64,000 nt of DNA from Anoxybacteroides voinovskiense (GTDB taxonomy: Bacteria; Bacillota; Bacilli; Bacillales; Anoxybacillaceae), in NCBI RefSeq assembly GCF_014196205.1, contig NZ_JACIDE010000008.1, positions 1-64,000 of the forward strand, read 5' to 3'. Below, in pieces: positions 14,070-26,487 of this stretch. The first letter of the stretch is position 1; every line of letters starts with the position of its first letter. The notes beneath the pieces were generated by a model that was not told the DNA's origin, ran no database searches, and saw nothing but the letters and a program-made list of their open reading frames with translations. The position numbers were made by a program, and so were the translations under genes.

Positions 14070-14660
14070 ATGAATTTAATCCCTACAGTTATTGAGCAAA
14101 CGAGCCGCGGGGAGCGCGCTTATGACATTTACTCCCGTTTATTAAAAGACCGCATTATCATTTTAGGAAGCCCAATTGACGATCATGTCGCGAACTCGAT
14201 CGTTTCCCAGCTTTTATTTTTAGCAGCCGAAGATCCAGAGAAAGACATTTCGCTGTATATTAACAGCCCTGGTGGGTCGATTACGGCTGGAATGGCAATT
14301 TACGATACGATGCAATTTATTAAGCCAGACGTTTCGACGATTTGCATCGGCATGGCGGCATCGATGGGTGCTTTCTTGCTTGCGGCAGGGGCAAAAGGAA
14401 AACGGTTTGCTTTGCCAAACAGCGAAATTATGATTCATCAGCCGCTTGGCGGGGTGCAAGGGCAAGCGACCGAAATCGAAATCGCTGCGAAACGCATTTT
14501 GTTCTTGCGCGATAAATTAAACCGCATCCTTTCCGAAAATACTGGCCAGCCAATCGAAGTCATTGAGCGCGACACAGACCGCGACAACTTTATGACTGCT
14601 GAAAAAGCAAAAGAATATGGCTTGATCGACCGTGTATTGACGCGCGTTGATGAAAAATAA
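14070..14660 (+). CDS. clpP: ATP-dependent Clp protease proteolytic subunit
   Basis: Serine peptidase subunit that forms tetradecamers with ClpX, ClpC or ClpE. 196 residues with catalytic triad regions: Ser in [14 protein letters not shown], His in [13 protein letters not shown] and Asp in [25 protein letters not shown] precedes the ATG. It is one of the few plus-strand genes here and is convergent with crh, sharing a terminator. Regulation by CtsR is visible upstream. Confidence 0.98.
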   Translation: MNLIPTVIEQTSRGERAYDIYSRLLKDRIIILGSPIDDHVANSIVSQLLFLAAEDPEKDISLYINSPGGSITAGMAIYDTMQFIKPDVSTICIGMAASMGAFLLAAGAKGKRFALPNSEIMIHQPLGGVQGQATEIEIAAKRILFLRDKLNRILSENTGQPIEVIERDTDRDNFMTAEKAKEYGLIDRVLTRVDEK

Positions 14661-14665
14661 AAGAA

Positions 14666-14700
14666 ATCGGCTGCTCTCTTTTGGAGAACAGCCGTTTTTT
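14666..14700. terminator. Terminator between clpP and crh
   Basis: Stem CGGCTGCTCTC / GGAGAACAGCCG with a TTTT loop, followed by eight Ts on the plus strand and a shorter T run on the minus strand. It ends at the crh stop codon. Confidence 0.85.
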
Positions 14701-14957
14701 TATCCTTCGCGCTGAACGTATTTGGTTAATGTGTCTAGCGCTTCGTTTTCGTCTGGACCGTCGGCGATGAGCGTAATGACCGAACCGGAGCTAATCGCTA
14801 AACTCATGAGCCCCATAATGCTTTTCGCGTTCACTTTTTTCCCGTCTTTTTCTAAATAAATGTCCGATGAAAACCGGTTCGCTTCCTGAACGAAGAGCGC
14901 GGCTGGGCGCGCTTGCAATCCTGTTTTCAACAACACTTCCACTTGTTTTTCCACCAT
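14700..14957 (-). CDS. crh: Catabolite repression HPr-like protein Crh
   Basis: HPr paralogue that acts with CcpA after phosphorylation at Ser46 by HprK. 85 residues. The diagnostic replacement is visible: GLQARPAALF has Gln where HPr has the PTS His15, while the regulatory Ser is retained in NAKSIMGLMSLA. It therefore cannot carry PTS phosphate but can be a substrate for the HprK encoded at 30697-31632. It lies just after whiA, as in Bacillus. Confidence 0.95.
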   Translation of the reverse strand: MVEKQVEVLLKTGLQARPAALFVQEANRFSSDIYLEKDGKKVNAKSIMGLMSLAISSGSVITLIADGPDENEALDTLTKYVQREG

Positions 14958-14971
14958 GTTTCTTCTCCCCT

Positions 14972-15928
14972 TTATTTAAAATCAATTGGTTGGCCTGCTC
15001 GCAGTTTCTCGGCAATCTCATCAATTTTTCGCAGCCGATGGTTAATGCCAGACTTGCTAATTTTCCCGCCTGACACCATTTCCCCTAACTCTTTTAACGT
15101 CACATCTTGGTACGTGACACGCAACTCGGCAATTTCTCGTAATTTCTCTGGAAGTGCACTTAACCCGATCGTTTCGTCAATATAGCGAATGTTTTCCACT
15201 TGCCGAATCGCTGCACCAATCGTTTTATTTAAATTCGCCGTTTCGCAGTTCACGAGCCGGTTGACTGAGTTTCTCATATCGCGGACGATGCGGACATCTT
15301 CAAACCGGAGCAGCGCTTGATGCGCCCCGATAATATTCAAAAACTCGGAAATTTTTTCTGCTTCTTTTAAATACGTAATAAACCCTTTTTTCCGTTCCAA
15401 CGTTTTTGCATGAAGGAAAAAATGGCTGTTCATCAGTTCACATAACGATTCGTTATGTTCTTTATAGAGCGAAAAAATTTCCAAGTGGTAAGAAGACGTT
15501 TCTGGATTATTTACCGAGCCTCCGGCAAGAAACGCACCGCGCAAATACGAGCGTTTGCAACATTTTTTCTTGACCAATTCCGGTGAAATGACGCGAATAA
15601 ACGAAAACGGCTCTTCTAATATTTTTAAATCCTCTAATAGCTCACGTGCCCCTTCAACGACGCGAACGATATAGACATTATTTTTTTTCAGCCGCATTTT
15701 TTTGCGAACGAGCAGTTCAACCGTGACGGTGTATCCTTTTTTCGTTAACGTATAAATTCGCCGAGCAATAGCCGCGTTTTCCGTTTGTACATCGACGGTC
15801 AACTTGCGATTGGAGAACGATAAAGAACCGTTCATTCGCAATAATGCAGACAACTCTGCCTTTAAACAACATGGTTTTACTTCTAAATTGGTTAATTCTT
15901 TTTTCGTTTCGGATGCAAATGACAACAT
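14972..15928 (-). CDS. whiA: DNA-binding protein WhiA
   Basis: Conserved Gram-positive protein with an N-terminal LAGLIDADG-like domain ([20 protein letters not shown]) and a C-terminal helix-turn-helix ([20 protein letters not shown]). In Bacillus it influences cell division and chromosome segregation (family knowledge). About 318 residues. I choose ATG 15928, 5 bases after GGAGG. The ATG at 15940 lies before the RBS and is not needed. It sits between yvcK and crh. Confidence 0.95.
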   Translation of the reverse strand: MLSFASETKKELTNLEVKPCCLKAELSALLRMNGSLSFSNRKLTVDVQTENAAIARRIYTLTKKGYTVTVELLVRKKMRLKKNNVYIVRVVEGARELLEDLKILEEPFSFIRVISPELVKKKCCKRSYLRGAFLAGGSVNNPETSSYHLEIFSLYKEHNESLCELMNSHFFLHAKTLERKKGFITYLKEAEKISEFLNIIGAHQALLRFEDVRIVRDMRNSVNRLVNCETANLNKTIGAAIRQVENIRYIDETIGLSALPEKLREIAELRVTYQDVTLKELGEMVSGGKISKSGINHRLRKIDEIAEKLRAGQPIDFK

Positions 15929-15960
15929 GCTCACCTCCATTTCATCATCGCAGCCGGCAA

Positions 15961-16938
15961 TTAGGAGGTGCGGTTTTCCTGCGTTTCTAAAAGCGAAACA
16001 AGCAACGCCGCCACCTTTTGCGTATCATGGCGGATGACGCGATCTTTGTAGCTGACGATGTTTTCGCGAATGACCGTTACCCCTAGCGCTGCTAATTGCT
16101 CCGCATCATCTTTCACCGGTTCGGCGTATTCTTCCGCATAGCGTTGCTGAATGTCTTCTGGAATGTGCCCGTTATTGACAAGAATGTAATCTAAAAACGC
16201 ACATCCCATATGGTTATACAGCGCTTTCACATGATCGCTCGCCGCATAATGCAACGTTTCCCCTGCTTGGGTCATCACATTGCATACATATACTTTTTTC
16301 GCGTTCGCCTCGCACACTTCTCGCCCGATTTTCGGAACTAATAAATTCGGCAAAATGCTCGTATATAAACTTCCCGGTCCGATGACAATTAAATCTGCCT
16401 GACGAATTTCCTCAATCGCCTCTGGCAGCGGTTCAATTTGCTCTGGCGTTAAAAACACTTTTTTGATTCTCTTTCCTGAATACGGAATTTTCGATTCCCC
16501 AGATACAACCGTTCCGTCTTCCATTTCCGCGTGTAACACGACGCTTTTATTCGCTGCTGGCAGCACTTTGCCACGGACGTTCAACACTTTGCTCATTTCA
16601 CGAACCGCGCGGACAAAGTCGCCTGTAATCGACGTCATCGCTGCTAAAATTAAATTGCCTAACGAGTGCCCTGATAACCCATTTCCATTCTCAAACCGGT
16701 GCTGAAACAACTCGACAACGAGCGGCTCGACATCCGAAAGCGCAGCGAGCACGTTGCGAATATCGCCTGGGGGCGGCATATCGAGCTCATCGCGCAATCG
16801 TCCTGAACTCCCTCCGTCGTCAGCAACCGTCACAATCGCAGTAATATCGACAGCGTATTGTTTCAATCCTCTAAGCAGTACAGGAAGTCCTGTTCCGCCG
16901 CCAATGATGACAATTTTCGGATGCTGTGTGGTGCTCAT
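15961..16938 (-). CDS. yvcK: YvcK/MgfK-family gluconeogenesis and morphology factor
   Basis: 325 residues of the CofD-like UPF0052 family, with the N-terminal nucleotide-binding [14 protein letters not shown] and [20 protein letters not shown] motifs and [16 protein letters not shown] in the middle. In B. subtilis it binds UDP-GlcNAc and is needed for growth and normal shape on gluconeogenic carbon sources (family knowledge). Its start overlaps the rapZ stop by four bases. Confidence 0.95.
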   Translation of the reverse strand: MSTTQHPKIVIIGGGTGLPVLLRGLKQYAVDITAIVTVADDGGSSGRLRDELDMPPPGDIRNVLAALSDVEPLVVELFQHRFENGNGLSGHSLGNLILAAMTSITGDFVRAVREMSKVLNVRGKVLPAANKSVVLHAEMEDGTVVSGESKIPYSGKRIKKVFLTPEQIEPLPEAIEEIRQADLIVIGPGSLYTSILPNLLVPKIGREVCEANAKKVYVCNVMTQAGETLHYAASDHVKALYNHMGCAFLDYILVNNGHIPEDIQQRYAEEYAEPVKDDAEQLAALGVTVIRENIVSYKDRVIRHDTQKVAALLVSLLETQENRTS

Positions 16939-17825
16939 GAATGTTTTTCCTTCCTCTTCTCCATATCGCGATGGGATACATGCGTTCTATAATCAGCAGC
17001 AAAATAGTTCGCAATATATTCTGCCAGCGCCACCGACCGATGCTGGCCGCCCGTGCAACCGATGGCGATGACGAGCTGGCTTTTCCCTTCTCGTTTATAA
17101 TGCGGCAGCATAAACGCTAATAAATCTGTCACTTTTTCCAAAAACTTTTGTGTTTCATGCCACTTTAATACATAAGAAGCGACTTCTTCATCTAATCCTG
17201 TTTTCGGACGCATATGGTCAATATAGTGTGGATTCGGCAAAAAGCGGACGTCAAACACTAAATCGGCATCAATCGGCAATCCGTATTTAAATCCAAACGA
17301 TACGACATTGACGGTAAACGGTTGCTGCTTATTCGCCGAAAATTGCTGTAAAATTTTTTCGCGCAACTCCCGCGGTTTTAAATCGGACGTATCGTAAATG
17401 ATTTGCGCCCGTCCTTTTAGCTCTTCTAACAGCTGCCGCTCTAACCGGATGCCTTCTAATGGCAACCCGTTCGGTGCAAGCGGATGCGTGCGCCGCGTTT
17501 CTTTGTAGCGCGCCACAAGCGTATCGTCTTTCGCATCTAAAAATAAAATTTGCGGCGTCACCCATGAACGCTCGGCCAAATCGTCAAGCGCTGCAAATAA
17601 ACTGTCAAAAAAGTCGCGGCTCCGCAAATCCATCACAAGCGCGACTTTATTCATTTTATTCCCTGATTCTTTCATTAGCTCTAAAAATTTCAAAAGTAAC
17701 GTCGGTGGCAAATTATCGACACAAAAAAAGCCTAAATCTTCAAAACTTTGAATCGCCACCGTTTTCCCTGCACCAGACATTCCGGTAATAATCACCATTT
17801 GAATATCGCTTGAGCCCGTACTCAT
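16935..17825 (-). CDS. rapZ: RNase adapter protein RapZ (YvcJ)
   Basis: P-loop nucleotide-binding protein of 296 residues. Walker A is [14 protein letters not shown], and the C-terminal domain carries [18 protein letters not shown]. In enterobacteria it guides RNase E to GlmZ; in Bacillus YvcJ has GTPase activity and affects competence (family knowledge). It is coupled to yvcK and preceded by the Nudix gene. Confidence 0.94.
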   Translation of the reverse strand: MSTGSSDIQMVIITGMSGAGKTVAIQSFEDLGFFCVDNLPPTLLLKFLELMKESGNKMNKVALVMDLRSRDFFDSLFAALDDLAERSWVTPQILFLDAKDDTLVARYKETRRTHPLAPNGLPLEGIRLERQLLEELKGRAQIIYDTSDLKPRELREKILQQFSANKQQPFTVNVVSFGFKYGLPIDADLVFDVRFLPNPHYIDHMRPKTGLDEEVASYVLKWHETQKFLEKVTDLLAFMLPHYKREGKSQLVIAIGCTGGQHRSVALAEYIANYFAADYRTHVSHRDMEKRKEKHS

Positions 17826-17837
17826 TCTAATCCCCCC

Positions 17838-18305
17838 TTAGCTTGGGTCTAGCCGATACGAAAGAAGTTGAAAATCTTCGGTATATACAAATGTGCCATA
17901 CATCATCCCTGACCCTTTTAGCACATGATCGAAAATATAGTAATCGCCCGGCGCCATTGGCAGTTCGTGAATCGTTTCCTCTGCATGCCAAGCGAGCGTC
18001 CCTTCCTCACAGTGCGACACCAATTCGCCAGCAAATTGTTCCGCGAAAAACGTAAACATCATCCATTCGGAAACGACCTCTTCCCCTCTTTTTATGATGA
18101 TGGTAAAAACGCCTTTTAATTGAGGATGCTTTACGTCAATGCCTGTTTCTTCGCGATATTCACGAATACATGCTTCCCGCACCGTTTCGCCTTGCTCCAT
18201 CTTGCCGCCAGGTGCGACCCACCAGCCGCGCCGCGGTTTTTGCAGCAACAACACTTTCCCATCGTTTCGTAAAACGCAATTTGTCACCCGTTGCAACTCG
18301 TTCAC
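17838..18305 (-). CDS. yvcI: Nudix hydrolase (YvcI-like)
   Basis: 155 residues with a complete Nudix box GKMEQGETVREACIREYREETGID, immediately after WWVAPGG. Substrate unknown; the family cleaves nucleoside diphosphate derivatives. The GTG at 18305 is used. A TTG at 18296 with GAGG eight bases upstream is an equally good start. First gene of the nudix-rapZ-yvcK-whiA-crh run. A TATAAT -10-like element lies about 35 bases upstream without a good -35. Confidence 0.9.
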   Translation of the reverse strand: MNELQRVTNCVLRNDGKVLLLQKPRRGWWVAPGGKMEQGETVREACIREYREETGIDVKHPQLKGVFTIIIKRGEEVVSEWMMFTFFAEQFAGELVSHCEEGTLAWHAEETIHELPMAPGDYYIFDHVLKGSGMMYGTFVYTEDFQLLSYRLDPS

Positions 18306-18378
18306 CTCAACATCACAATCAATGCTGTTTCCTTTATTATACTATGCTGAGCCAGTTCATGCCAGCTAAAGTCCCGGC

Positions 18379-18410
18379 GAAAAAAGAAGCACGGGAAAGC
18401 GCCCGTGCTT
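18379..18410 (-). terminator. Terminator downstream of trxB
   Basis: Perfect stem AAGCACGGG / CCCGTGCTT (18387-18410 with a six-base loop), followed by CTTTTTTC on the minus strand. Confidence 0.85.
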
Positions 18411-18519
18411 GAAAAGGGTTTATATAAAAGGGGGTCAATTACTTACTTTTATCTTACAGGAAAATTATTTCAATTGTGTTACAGTCGAGTTAAACGTATA
18501 TTACGTTTTCGTTAACAAA

Positions 18520-19545
<1,026 letters not shown>

Positions 19546-19557
19546 CTAATAGTTTGC

Positions 19558-21000
19558 TCACGATAACCATTTCCGTACTTTTTGCACGTATTTTTGTACG
19601 GTTGCCGAAGAAATATCGTACTTTTCTGCCATCATTTTTTGCGTCACTGGTTCTCCTTGCATTTGTCTCCATACGTATTCCGTTGCCGCCGCCCATGCGC
19701 AATGATTCGTAAAATGCAGCTCGGTATTGGCAGCGTGAAGAAAGACGCGAAACCACGCGATATGCAGTTGTTCATCCCCTAGCAAATTTCGCTGCCATAA
19801 TTCGTCCATTACGGCATACCCATCAGAAATAGTGAGGGATACTTCTCTATCCGAGCCAAAAATATAGTCCGCAAATGCCTGTGCCGACGCTGGAAGCTCG
19901 CTTTTTATTTGCTGGTAGCGAACCAATTCGTCCGCCGTCAGCGACTTACTCATCATATATAATCCGTACAACACTTCCGCCATCTCCGCACTCGTCAGCC
20001 ATCGCATCAATTTACTAGGCACCGCCCACGGCTCTTGTCCAAGCTTTTCTGGACTTTGCTCCATCACTTTTTCCCATGCTGTTTTCGCAAGCTGTTCATG
20101 GCCGGTATAATATGCCGAATACGCAAGCCAATAATAAAACGAATAGTCGCCGTCAAACCCGATTTTATACAAATGGCGCAGCCATTTAAACGCGAGATCA
20201 AAGCGGCCGACGAGCGCAAATGTTGCGCCTAGTTTGTAGCGATGTTCGATTAAAAACGGATGCACACATGCCAACTCGTCCGCCAACCGTTGTACTTGTT
20301 CTTCCTCTTGCAAATAGTGCGAAAAAACAAGCCGATTGCAAAGCGCGTGCAAGTTGCCTGGATTTTTTTCAAGTACGTCATCGAGAATTTGCTGCGCCCG
20401 TTCCGCATTTCCCATATAAAAATACGCAAGCGCTAAGTTGTTATATGCCGACCAAAACTCTGGAAACTCCTGCACCATTGTTTCTAAGACGTGAATCGCT
20501 GCCAAAAACTCGCCTTTTTCTAACAACATCCGCGCTTTTTCTTGCTTTATAATTAAATCTTCTTGGTCATCGAGCACTTCTTGTTCAATGCTCAATAAAT
20601 CGATTAAATCTTCCACTTCCTCGGCGAAGCTACCGTCAGGCTCTCGTTCTAAATATTTTTCCGCATAGTTCATTGCCTCGCGAAACAAGCCAAGATGGGC
20701 GTAATTGTTGGCTAAAAAGTAGAAACATTCGTTCATATCTGGGTCTAATTCGGCGATAATTTTTAAAAACCATTCGTTCGACGCCTGATATTCGCCTAAC
20801 TCCGAGAGCACAACCGCCAGTTGACAGGCGTACATCGCCTCATCCCCCTCAAGATGTACCGCCCGTTCCAAATATTTTTTCGCTTTCAATAAATCACGGC
20901 GCCGATACGCACGTACCCCTTTGGTAAAATAATAATCTCCGCTCTGCACGAACGGAATGACGTTCATTGTCGATCGCTTCGTTTTGAATCGTTTGTTCAT
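19558..21000 (-). CDS. TPR protein with C-terminal helix-turn-helix (YvcD-like)
   Basis: 480 residues rich in tetratricopeptide repeats over most of the length (for example AMYACQLAVVLSELGEYQAS and AYNNLALAYFYMGNAERAQQ), ending in an HTH-like segment MMAEKYDISSATVQKYVQKV. It has no signal peptide and is probably cytoplasmic. Position between the his operon and trxB matches B. subtilis yvcD. A protein-interaction or regulatory role is likely, but the target is unknown. RBS GGAGG precedes the ATG. Confidence 0.85.
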   Translation of the reverse strand: MNKRFKTKRSTMNVIPFVQSGDYYFTKGVRAYRRRDLLKAKKYLERAVHLEGDEAMYACQLAVVLSELGEYQASNEWFLKIIAELDPDMNECFYFLANNYAHLGLFREAMNYAEKYLEREPDGSFAEEVEDLIDLLSIEQEVLDDQEDLIIKQEKARMLLEKGEFLAAIHVLETMVQEFPEFWSAYNNLALAYFYMGNAERAQQILDDVLEKNPGNLHALCNRLVFSHYLQEEEQVQRLADELACVHPFLIEHRYKLGATFALVGRFDLAFKWLRHLYKIGFDGDYSFYYWLAYSAYYTGHEQLAKTAWEKVMEQSPEKLGQEPWAVPSKLMRWLTSAEMAEVLYGLYMMSKSLTADELVRYQQIKSELPASAQAFADYIFGSDREVSLTISDGYAVMDELWQRNLLGDEQLHIAWFRVFLHAANTELHFTNHCAWAAATEYVWRQMQGEPVTQKMMAEKYDISSATVQKYVQKVRKWLS

Positions 21001-21140
21001 CTATTCCTCCATACTCCGTTGAATTCACCGAAAAGAAGTATATCACATTCTTTCGCCCAACCGGAACATTTCCAAAAAAAATAACAGAAGAAGCTTATAG
21101 TTAGTGCTGTTTTTCTGCACGACTCCTAAAATAAGAAAAA

Positions 21141-21167
21141 CTAGCCCATCTTCGGATGATGGACTAG
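21141..21167 (-). terminator. his operon terminator
   Basis: Stem CTAGTCCATC / GATGGGCTAG on the minus strand (one G-U pair) followed by TTTTTCTT, 8 bases past the hisIE stop. Confidence 0.85.
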
Positions 21168-21174
21168 CTTCCGT

Positions 21175-21798
21175 TCACTTGCCCGCATGCCGTTCGGTTA
21201 AGACCGCAAGCACCTCATCGAGCGGCAGCTTTTGTTCACGCAATAAGACAAGCAAATGATACAGCAAATCGGCTACCTCCCATTTCAGCTCTTCCGGTTG
21301 GCGGTTTTTCGCGGCAATAATTACTTCTGCTGCTTCTTCGCCGACTTTCTTTAATATTTTATCCACGCCTTTGTCGAATAAATACGTCGTGTACGCCCCT
21401 TCTGGACGTTCTGCCTCCCTTGCGGCAATTACACTTTCTAGTTCGTTAATAATGGCAAAGCGGTGAGCCGACGGATCGTTGTATTCACCAGTAAGCCGAT
21501 GCGAAAAACATGAATAACTTCCTGTATGACAGGCAGATCCTTTCGGTTCGACAAGCACAAGCAGCGCATCGCGGTCACAATCGTAGCGCATCTCGACAAT
21601 GCGCTGCGTATGGCCGGACGTTTCTCCTTTATGCCAAAGCGCTTGGCGCGAGCGACTGTAAAACCATGTTTCGCCTGTTTCGAGCGATTTTTGCAACGAC
21701 TGTTCATTCATATACGCTAACGTTAACACTTCTTTGCTTTGTGCATCTTGAACAATGACAGGCACAAGCCCTTGCTCGTTAAAACGAATATCATTCAT
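21175..21798 (-). CDS. hisIE: Bifunctional phosphoribosyl-AMP cyclohydrolase / phosphoribosyl-ATP pyrophosphatase
   Basis: Steps 2 and 3 of histidine synthesis. 207 residues: the N-terminal HisI half has the Zn/Mg motifs [19 protein letters not shown] and CHTGSYSCF, and the C-terminal HisE half has [13 protein letters not shown]. Last gene of the operon. It overlaps the hisF stop by four bases. Confidence 0.97.
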   Translation of the reverse strand: MNDIRFNEQGLVPVIVQDAQSKEVLTLAYMNEQSLQKSLETGETWFYSRSRQALWHKGETSGHTQRIVEMRYDCDRDALLVLVEPKGSACHTGSYSCFSHRLTGEYNDPSAHRFAIINELESVIAAREAERPEGAYTTYLFDKGVDKILKKVGEEAAEVIIAAKNRQPEELKWEVADLLYHLLVLLREQKLPLDEVLAVLTERHAGK

Positions 21799-22553
21799 CG
21801 GACGTTCACCCCTTGCATGCGCAAATAATGCTTCACTTCGCGCACCGATGTTTCTTTATAATGGAAAATGGAAGCAGCTAACGCAGCATCTGCTTTCCCT
21901 TCGACAAACGCTGCAAGAAAATGTTCCGCACTTCCTGCACCACCCGAAGCGATGACCGGAACGGATACCGCTTCGCTCACCGTTTTTGTCAACGCTAAAT
22001 CAAACCCGTTTTTCCCGCCATCGCAATCCATGCTCGTCAATAAAATCTCCCCCGCGCCGCGCGCGACGACTTCTTTCGCCCATGCTACGACTTCCCATTC
22101 GGTCGCACGACGTCCACCGTGCGTATAGACGCGCCATGACTGAATCGTTTCATCGTATTTGGCGTCGATGGCGACAACGATGCATTGCGAACCAAAAAAG
22201 TCTGCCCCTTCCGTAATCAGATTTGGGTTGTTCACAGCCGCTGTATTGATTGACACTTTATCCGCACCGGCACGCAACATTTTTTTCATATCGTCAAGTG
22301 TGTGAATGCCGCCGCCAACCGTAAACGGAATCGCCAACTGTGCGGCAACTTGCTCGACGACGTCTACCATCGTTTTTCGTCCTTCGTGCGACGCAGAAAT
22401 GTCTAAAAACACAAGTTCATCTGCCCCTTGGTCGTCGTAAAACGTTGCCAATTCGACTGGATCGCCAGCATCGCGCAGTTGCACAAACTGCACCCCTTTT
22501 ACGACCCGTCCATCTTTCACATCTAAACAAGGAATAATGCGTTTCGTAATCAT
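21795..22553 (-). CDS. hisF: Imidazole glycerol phosphate synthase cyclase subunit
   Basis: Beta/alpha barrel subunit that closes the imidazole ring using ammonia from HisH. 252 residues. N-terminal [17 protein letters not shown], the catalytic Asp in CLDV and a second Asp in [13 protein letters not shown], and phosphate loops GGGIHT and ASGGAGS are visible. Overlaps hisA and hisIE by four bases at each end. Confidence 0.98.
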   Translation of the reverse strand: MITKRIIPCLDVKDGRVVKGVQFVQLRDAGDPVELATFYDDQGADELVFLDISASHEGRKTMVDVVEQVAAQLAIPFTVGGGIHTLDDMKKMLRAGADKVSINTAAVNNPNLITEGADFFGSQCIVVAIDAKYDETIQSWRVYTHGGRRATEWEVVAWAKEVVARGAGEILLTSMDCDGGKNGFDLALTKTVSEAVSVPVIASGGAGSAEHFLAAFVEGKADAALAASIFHYKETSVREVKHYLRMQGVNVR

Positions 22554-23284
22554 GCTTGCACCGCCTTTAGCGCTTCTGCGAGCGTAAATTGGTTCGTATA
22601 CAGCGCTTTGCCGACAATGGCTCCGACGACACCATCCGAAACATGCGCTGCTAATGTTTGCACATCCGCTAACGAGCTTACCCCACCAGAAGCGATCACG
22701 TGCTTACCGGTTGCCTGCGCCATCTCTACCGCCGCGTTTACGTTCGGACCAGACAGCATCCCATCGGTCGCAATATCGGTAAAAATAAACGTTTGTGCGC
22801 CAGCAGCCGCTAGTTCTTTTCCAAGGTCGACCGCTTTCACTTTAGAAGTGTTCAACCACCCTTCCGTCGCCACGAAGCCGTTTTTCGCATCAATGCCAAT
22901 GACGATGCGCTCACCGTAAAGCGAAAGCATCTTTTTGACAAACGGCGGATTGGCGATGGCGGCGCTGCCTAAAATGACGCGAGCAACCCCGTTTTCTAAA
23001 TAAAACAAGACGTCTTCTTCCGTACGAATTCCTCCACCAATTTGCACACGAACAGGAAGCGTATTCGCCACTTCCAACACAAAACGGTCGTTCACACGTT
23101 TTCCTGCTTTTGCTCCGTCTAAATCGACCATATGAATCCATTGTGCGCCTTGTTCGGCAAATAAACGCGCCATCTCTACCGGTGAATCGCCGTATACTGT
23201 TTCTTTCGCGTAGTCCCCTTGCAGTAGGCGAACACATTTGCCGCCAAGCATATCGATCGCTGGATATACCGTAAATGCCGCCAT
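22550..23284 (-). CDS. hisA: ProFAR isomerase
   Basis: Isomerises the ProFAR aminoaldose to the ketose. 244 residues, half-barrel repeats typical of HisA/HisF. Catalytic Asp in [14 protein letters not shown] and Asp in [10 protein letters not shown] are present. ATG 23284 follows GGGGAG at good spacing; the GTG three bases earlier is less likely. The ATG shares a base with the hisH stop. Confidence 0.97.
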   Translation of the reverse strand: MAAFTVYPAIDMLGGKCVRLLQGDYAKETVYGDSPVEMARLFAEQGAQWIHMVDLDGAKAGKRVNDRFVLEVANTLPVRVQIGGGIRTEEDVLFYLENGVARVILGSAAIANPPFVKKMLSLYGERIVIGIDAKNGFVATEGWLNTSKVKAVDLGKELAAAGAQTFIFTDIATDGMLSGPNVNAAVEMAQATGKHVIASGGVSSLADVQTLAAHVSDGVVGAIVGKALYTNQFTLAEALKAVQA

Positions 23285-23919
23285 CACGAACTCCCCTTTC
23301 CTTCGACAAGACTCACATAGTTTTGTAAAATACGCATGCCGATGGTGCTGCTTTTTTCTGGGTGAAACTGCGTACCAAACACTCGTCCATTGCCGACTAC
23401 CGCTGGCACGTCGACATCGTATATGCTGCTTGCCAACACAACCGAATCGTCGTCTGTATCGACATAATACGAATGCACGAAATAAACGTATCCTTCTTCT
23501 ACACCAGCTAAAATTGGGGACGGATGACGAAATTGCAGACGGTTCCAGCCCATATGCGGCACTTTGTACGGTTCGCCGGTAGCCGTAACGCCCGGAAAAC
23601 GGACGACGCGCCCTTTTAATAACTTCAGTCCTGCCGTTCTCCCATTTTCTTCGCTTTCTTCAAACAATAGCTGCATGCCAAGGCAAATGCCAAGTAATGG
23701 CATTCCTTCTTGAACAGCGGTGCGAATAAACGCCGAAAGCCTTGTCTCGTTCAAGATGTGCATCGCATCGCGAAACGAGCCGACGCCAGGCAAAATTAGG
23801 CCGTTCGTTTGCGTCAACTTTTTTTGGTCGCTAGAAATCACATACTCACAGTTCAGCCGCTCGAGCGCTTTACTGACGCTATATAAATTCCCCATCCCGT
23901 AATCAATAATGCCGATCAT
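23284..23919 (-). CDS. hisH: Imidazole glycerol phosphate synthase glutamine amidotransferase subunit
   Basis: Class I glutamine amidotransferase supplying ammonia to HisF. 211 residues. Nucleophile Cys in [13 protein letters not shown], the oxyanion-region sequence PGVGSF, and His/Glu in [10 protein letters not shown] complete the triad. Confidence 0.97.
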   Translation of the reverse strand: MIGIIDYGMGNLYSVSKALERLNCEYVISSDQKKLTQTNGLILPGVGSFRDAMHILNETRLSAFIRTAVQEGMPLLGICLGMQLLFEESEENGRTAGLKLLKGRVVRFPGVTATGEPYKVPHMGWNRLQFRHPSPILAGVEEGYVYFVHSYYVDTDDDSVVLASSIYDVDVPAVVGNGRVFGTQFHPEKSSTIGMRILQNYVSLVEGKGSS

Positions 23920-24504
23920 TTACAACATTCCTTTCGTTGATGGAACTCCTTTCACGCGCGGGTCAACGGTCGTCGCTTCGTCTAACGCGCGCCCTAACGC
24001 TTTAAATACCGCTTCAATCATATGGTGTGTATTATGGCCGTAATGAACGATGACATGCAAATTCATGCGCGCCTCTAAGGCAAGTTTCCATAAAAATTCA
24101 TGCACTAATTCCACATCAAACGTTCCGACCTTTTGGCTCGGAAATTCGCCGCGAAACGCAAAATGCGGGCGGTTGCTTAAATCAACGACGACTTGCGCCA
24201 ACGCTTCATCCATCGGTACGAACGCGTTTCCGTAACGCTTAATCCCTTTTTTATCGCCGAGCGCCTCGCGCAACGCCTGTCCTAAGCAAATGCCGATATC
24301 TTCCGTCGTATGGTGGTCGTCAATATGCGTATCGCCTTTCGCTTTCACACGTAGATCAAACTGCCCGTGCTTCGCAAATAAATCAAGCATATGAGTTAAA
24401 AAAGGAACTCCGGTGTCTAATTGAGCGTTTCCTTCGCCGTCAATCGTTAGCTCGAGTTGAATGTCTGTTTCGTTGGTCGTCCGTGAAATGGCTGCTTTTC
24501 GCAT
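23920..24504 (-). CDS. hisB: Imidazoleglycerol-phosphate dehydratase
   Basis: Mn-dependent dehydratase, monofunctional form of 194 residues as in Bacillus. The two metal-binding repeats [14 protein letters not shown] and [12 protein letters not shown] are present. ATG 24504 overlaps the hisD stop (TGATG) and follows GGGGGAAAG. Confidence 0.97.
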   Translation of the reverse strand: MRKAAISRTTNETDIQLELTIDGEGNAQLDTGVPFLTHMLDLFAKHGQFDLRVKAKGDTHIDDHHTTEDIGICLGQALREALGDKKGIKRYGNAFVPMDEALAQVVVDLSNRPHFAFRGEFPSQKVGTFDVELVHEFLWKLALEARMNLHVIVHYGHNTHHMIEAVFKALGRALDEATTVDPRVKGVPSTKGML

Positions 24505-25772
24505 CACTCTTTCCCCCTTGCCTCTATCGCCCGCGCATGCGCCTCTAACCCTTCTGCTCTCGCAAATGCGGCAATTTTGCGGCCGTTTTCTTTTAACGCT
24601 TGTTCGCTATAAAAAATAATACTTGACTTTTTCACAAATTCATCGACGCTTAAGCCACTTGAAAACCTTGCCGTTCCGTTCGTCGGCAATACGTGGTTTG
24701 GACCGGCAAAATAATCACCGACCGGCTCGGAGCTGAAACGACCTAAAAAGATAGCGCCGGCGTGGCGAATTTGGCCGAGCACAAGCAGCGGTTCTGCGGT
24801 CATTACTTCTAAGTGCTCCGGTGCAAGCTCATTGACGACCGCAATCGCTTCTTCAAGCGTATCGGTCACATAAATCGCCCCATATTGTTCCATCGATGCC
24901 GCCGCAATCGCTTGGCGTGGCAATGTTTCAAGCTGTTTTTGCACTTCGTTTGCCACTTCGTGTGCCAACTTCAGCGAAGGAGTAACGAGAATACTTGAAG
25001 CACGTTCGTCGTGTTCCGCTTGTGACAAAAGATCCGCCGCAATTTCATTCGCTTTCGCGGTTTCATCGGCCAACACGACAATTTCGCTCGGACCAGCAAT
25101 CATATCAATCGCTACTTGTCCGAACACTTCCCGCTTCGCTAACGCCACATAAATGTTGCCTGGACCGAAAATTTTATCGACTGGTTGAATTGTTTCCGTT
25201 CCGTACGCTAGCGCCGCAATCGCTTGTGCACCGCCGACCTTATATATTTCTTTCACCCCAAGTTCATGGGCAGCGACTAACACGCCCGCAGGAAGCGTCC
25301 CTTGCTTAGTCGGCGGGGAAACGATGACGATTCGTTTGACGCCTGCTACTTGTGCAGGGATGACGTTCATCAACACCGATGACGGATACGCTGCCGTTCC
25401 GCCGGGAACGTACAAACCGACCGCATCAAGCGGTGTCACTTTTTGCCCAAGCATCGTTCCGTCTTCTTTTGTCATTATCCATGATTCGCGTTTTTGCCGC
25501 TCATGATAATCGCGAATATTAGCGGCCGCTTCGCGCAGCACGTGAAGCAGTTCGTCGTTTATGTCACGATACGCTGCGTCGATTTCTTCTTTCGATACAA
25601 GAAAGTCGTCGATGGCTGCTTTGTCAAACTGTTCCGTATATTTTTTTAATGCCGCATCTCCGTTCGTGCGCACGTCATCGATAATCGCTTGCACCGCACG
25701 CCGTTGTTCTTCCGTGCCGGACTCAATCGTCCGCCGCAATGAAAGCTGCCCAGTAACCCGCTCAATTTTCAC
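24504..25772 (-). CDS. hisD: Histidinol dehydrogenase
   Basis: Zn and NAD dependent oxidation of histidinol to histidine. I choose GTG 25772 ([17 protein letters not shown]) because AGGAGGG is about 7 bases upstream; ATG 25793 precedes that RBS. About 422 residues. [30 protein letters not shown] and the zinc ligands around [10 protein letters not shown] and GPNHVLPT are intact. Confidence 0.97.
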   Translation of the reverse strand: MKIERVTGQLSLRRTIESGTEEQRRAVQAIIDDVRTNGDAALKKYTEQFDKAAIDDFLVSKEEIDAAYRDINDELLHVLREAAANIRDYHERQKRESWIMTKEDGTMLGQKVTPLDAVGLYVPGGTAAYPSSVLMNVIPAQVAGVKRIVIVSPPTKQGTLPAGVLVAAHELGVKEIYKVGGAQAIAALAYGTETIQPVDKIFGPGNIYVALAKREVFGQVAIDMIAGPSEIVVLADETAKANEIAADLLSQAEHDERASSILVTPSLKLAHEVANEVQKQLETLPRQAIAAASMEQYGAIYVTDTLEEAIAVVNELAPEHLEVMTAEPLLVLGQIRHAGAIFLGRFSSEPVGDYFAGPNHVLPTNGTARFSSGLSVDEFVKKSSIIFYSEQALKENGRKIAAFARAEGLEAHARAIEARGKE

Positions 25773-25847
25773 TTTGCTCCCTCCTACTCTCATTTTCCTT
25801 CAAAAAGCAGCTCGTGGTGATTTTTGATGTTTTGACGCCACCCTTTT

Positions 25848-26486
25848 TTATAAAACTGCCTTTTCTTCATTCGCAATCACCGCTGCCAACCGTTCGACTA
25901 ATTCATCAATTTTTTCATCTTTCATGCGATAGCTCACAGGATTGACAATGAGACGCGATGTAACGTTAGCAATCGTCTCAAATTCGACTAAGCCGTTTTC
26001 TTTTAACGTTCGACCAGTCGAGACGATGTCCACGATGCGGTCGGCCAACCCGATGAGCGGCGCAAGTTCAATCGAGCCGTTTAACGGAATAATTTCTACT
26101 TGTTCTCCTTGCTCGCGGAAATAGCTAGAGGCAACGTTTGGATATTTCGTCGCTACGCGCGGCGCAATATCGTTTAGGCGGCTGTTTGGGAGTCCCGCCA
26201 CCGCCAAGCGGCATTGGCTAATGCGCAAATCCAACAATTCATAGACGTCGCGTTCTTCTTCGAGCAATACATCTTTTCCGGCAATCCCTAAATCGGCCAC
26301 GCCATGTTCGACGTATGTTACGACATCCATCGGTTTGGCTAAAATAAAACGCATCTCTTCTTCCGGAATGTCAATCATCAATTTACGTGATTCGACAAAT
26401 TCTGGCGGAAGCGCATATCCTGCTTTGCGCAACAATTCGAGCGCTTCTTCAAAAATACGCCCTTTCGGCATTGCAATCGTCAACAT
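25848..26486 (-). CDS. hisG: ATP phosphoribosyltransferase catalytic subunit (short form)
   Basis: First committed step of histidine synthesis. Short HisG (212 aa, [16 protein letters not shown] start) that lacks the C-terminal regulatory domain and so needs HisZ, encoded immediately upstream. ATG 26486 follows AAGGAGA. A longer open frame reaches back to 26825 but lies in the wrong frame of hisZ. The PRPP-binding stretch [16 protein letters not shown] is present. Confidence 0.97.
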   Translation of the reverse strand: MLTIAMPKGRIFEEALELLRKAGYALPPEFVESRKLMIDIPEEEMRFILAKPMDVVTYVEHGVADLGIAGKDVLLEEERDVYELLDLRISQCRLAVAGLPNSRLNDIAPRVATKYPNVASSYFREQGEQVEIIPLNGSIELAPLIGLADRIVDIVSTGRTLKENGLVEFETIANVTSRLIVNPVSYRMKDEKIDELVERLAAVIANEEKAVL

Positions 26487-26487
26487 T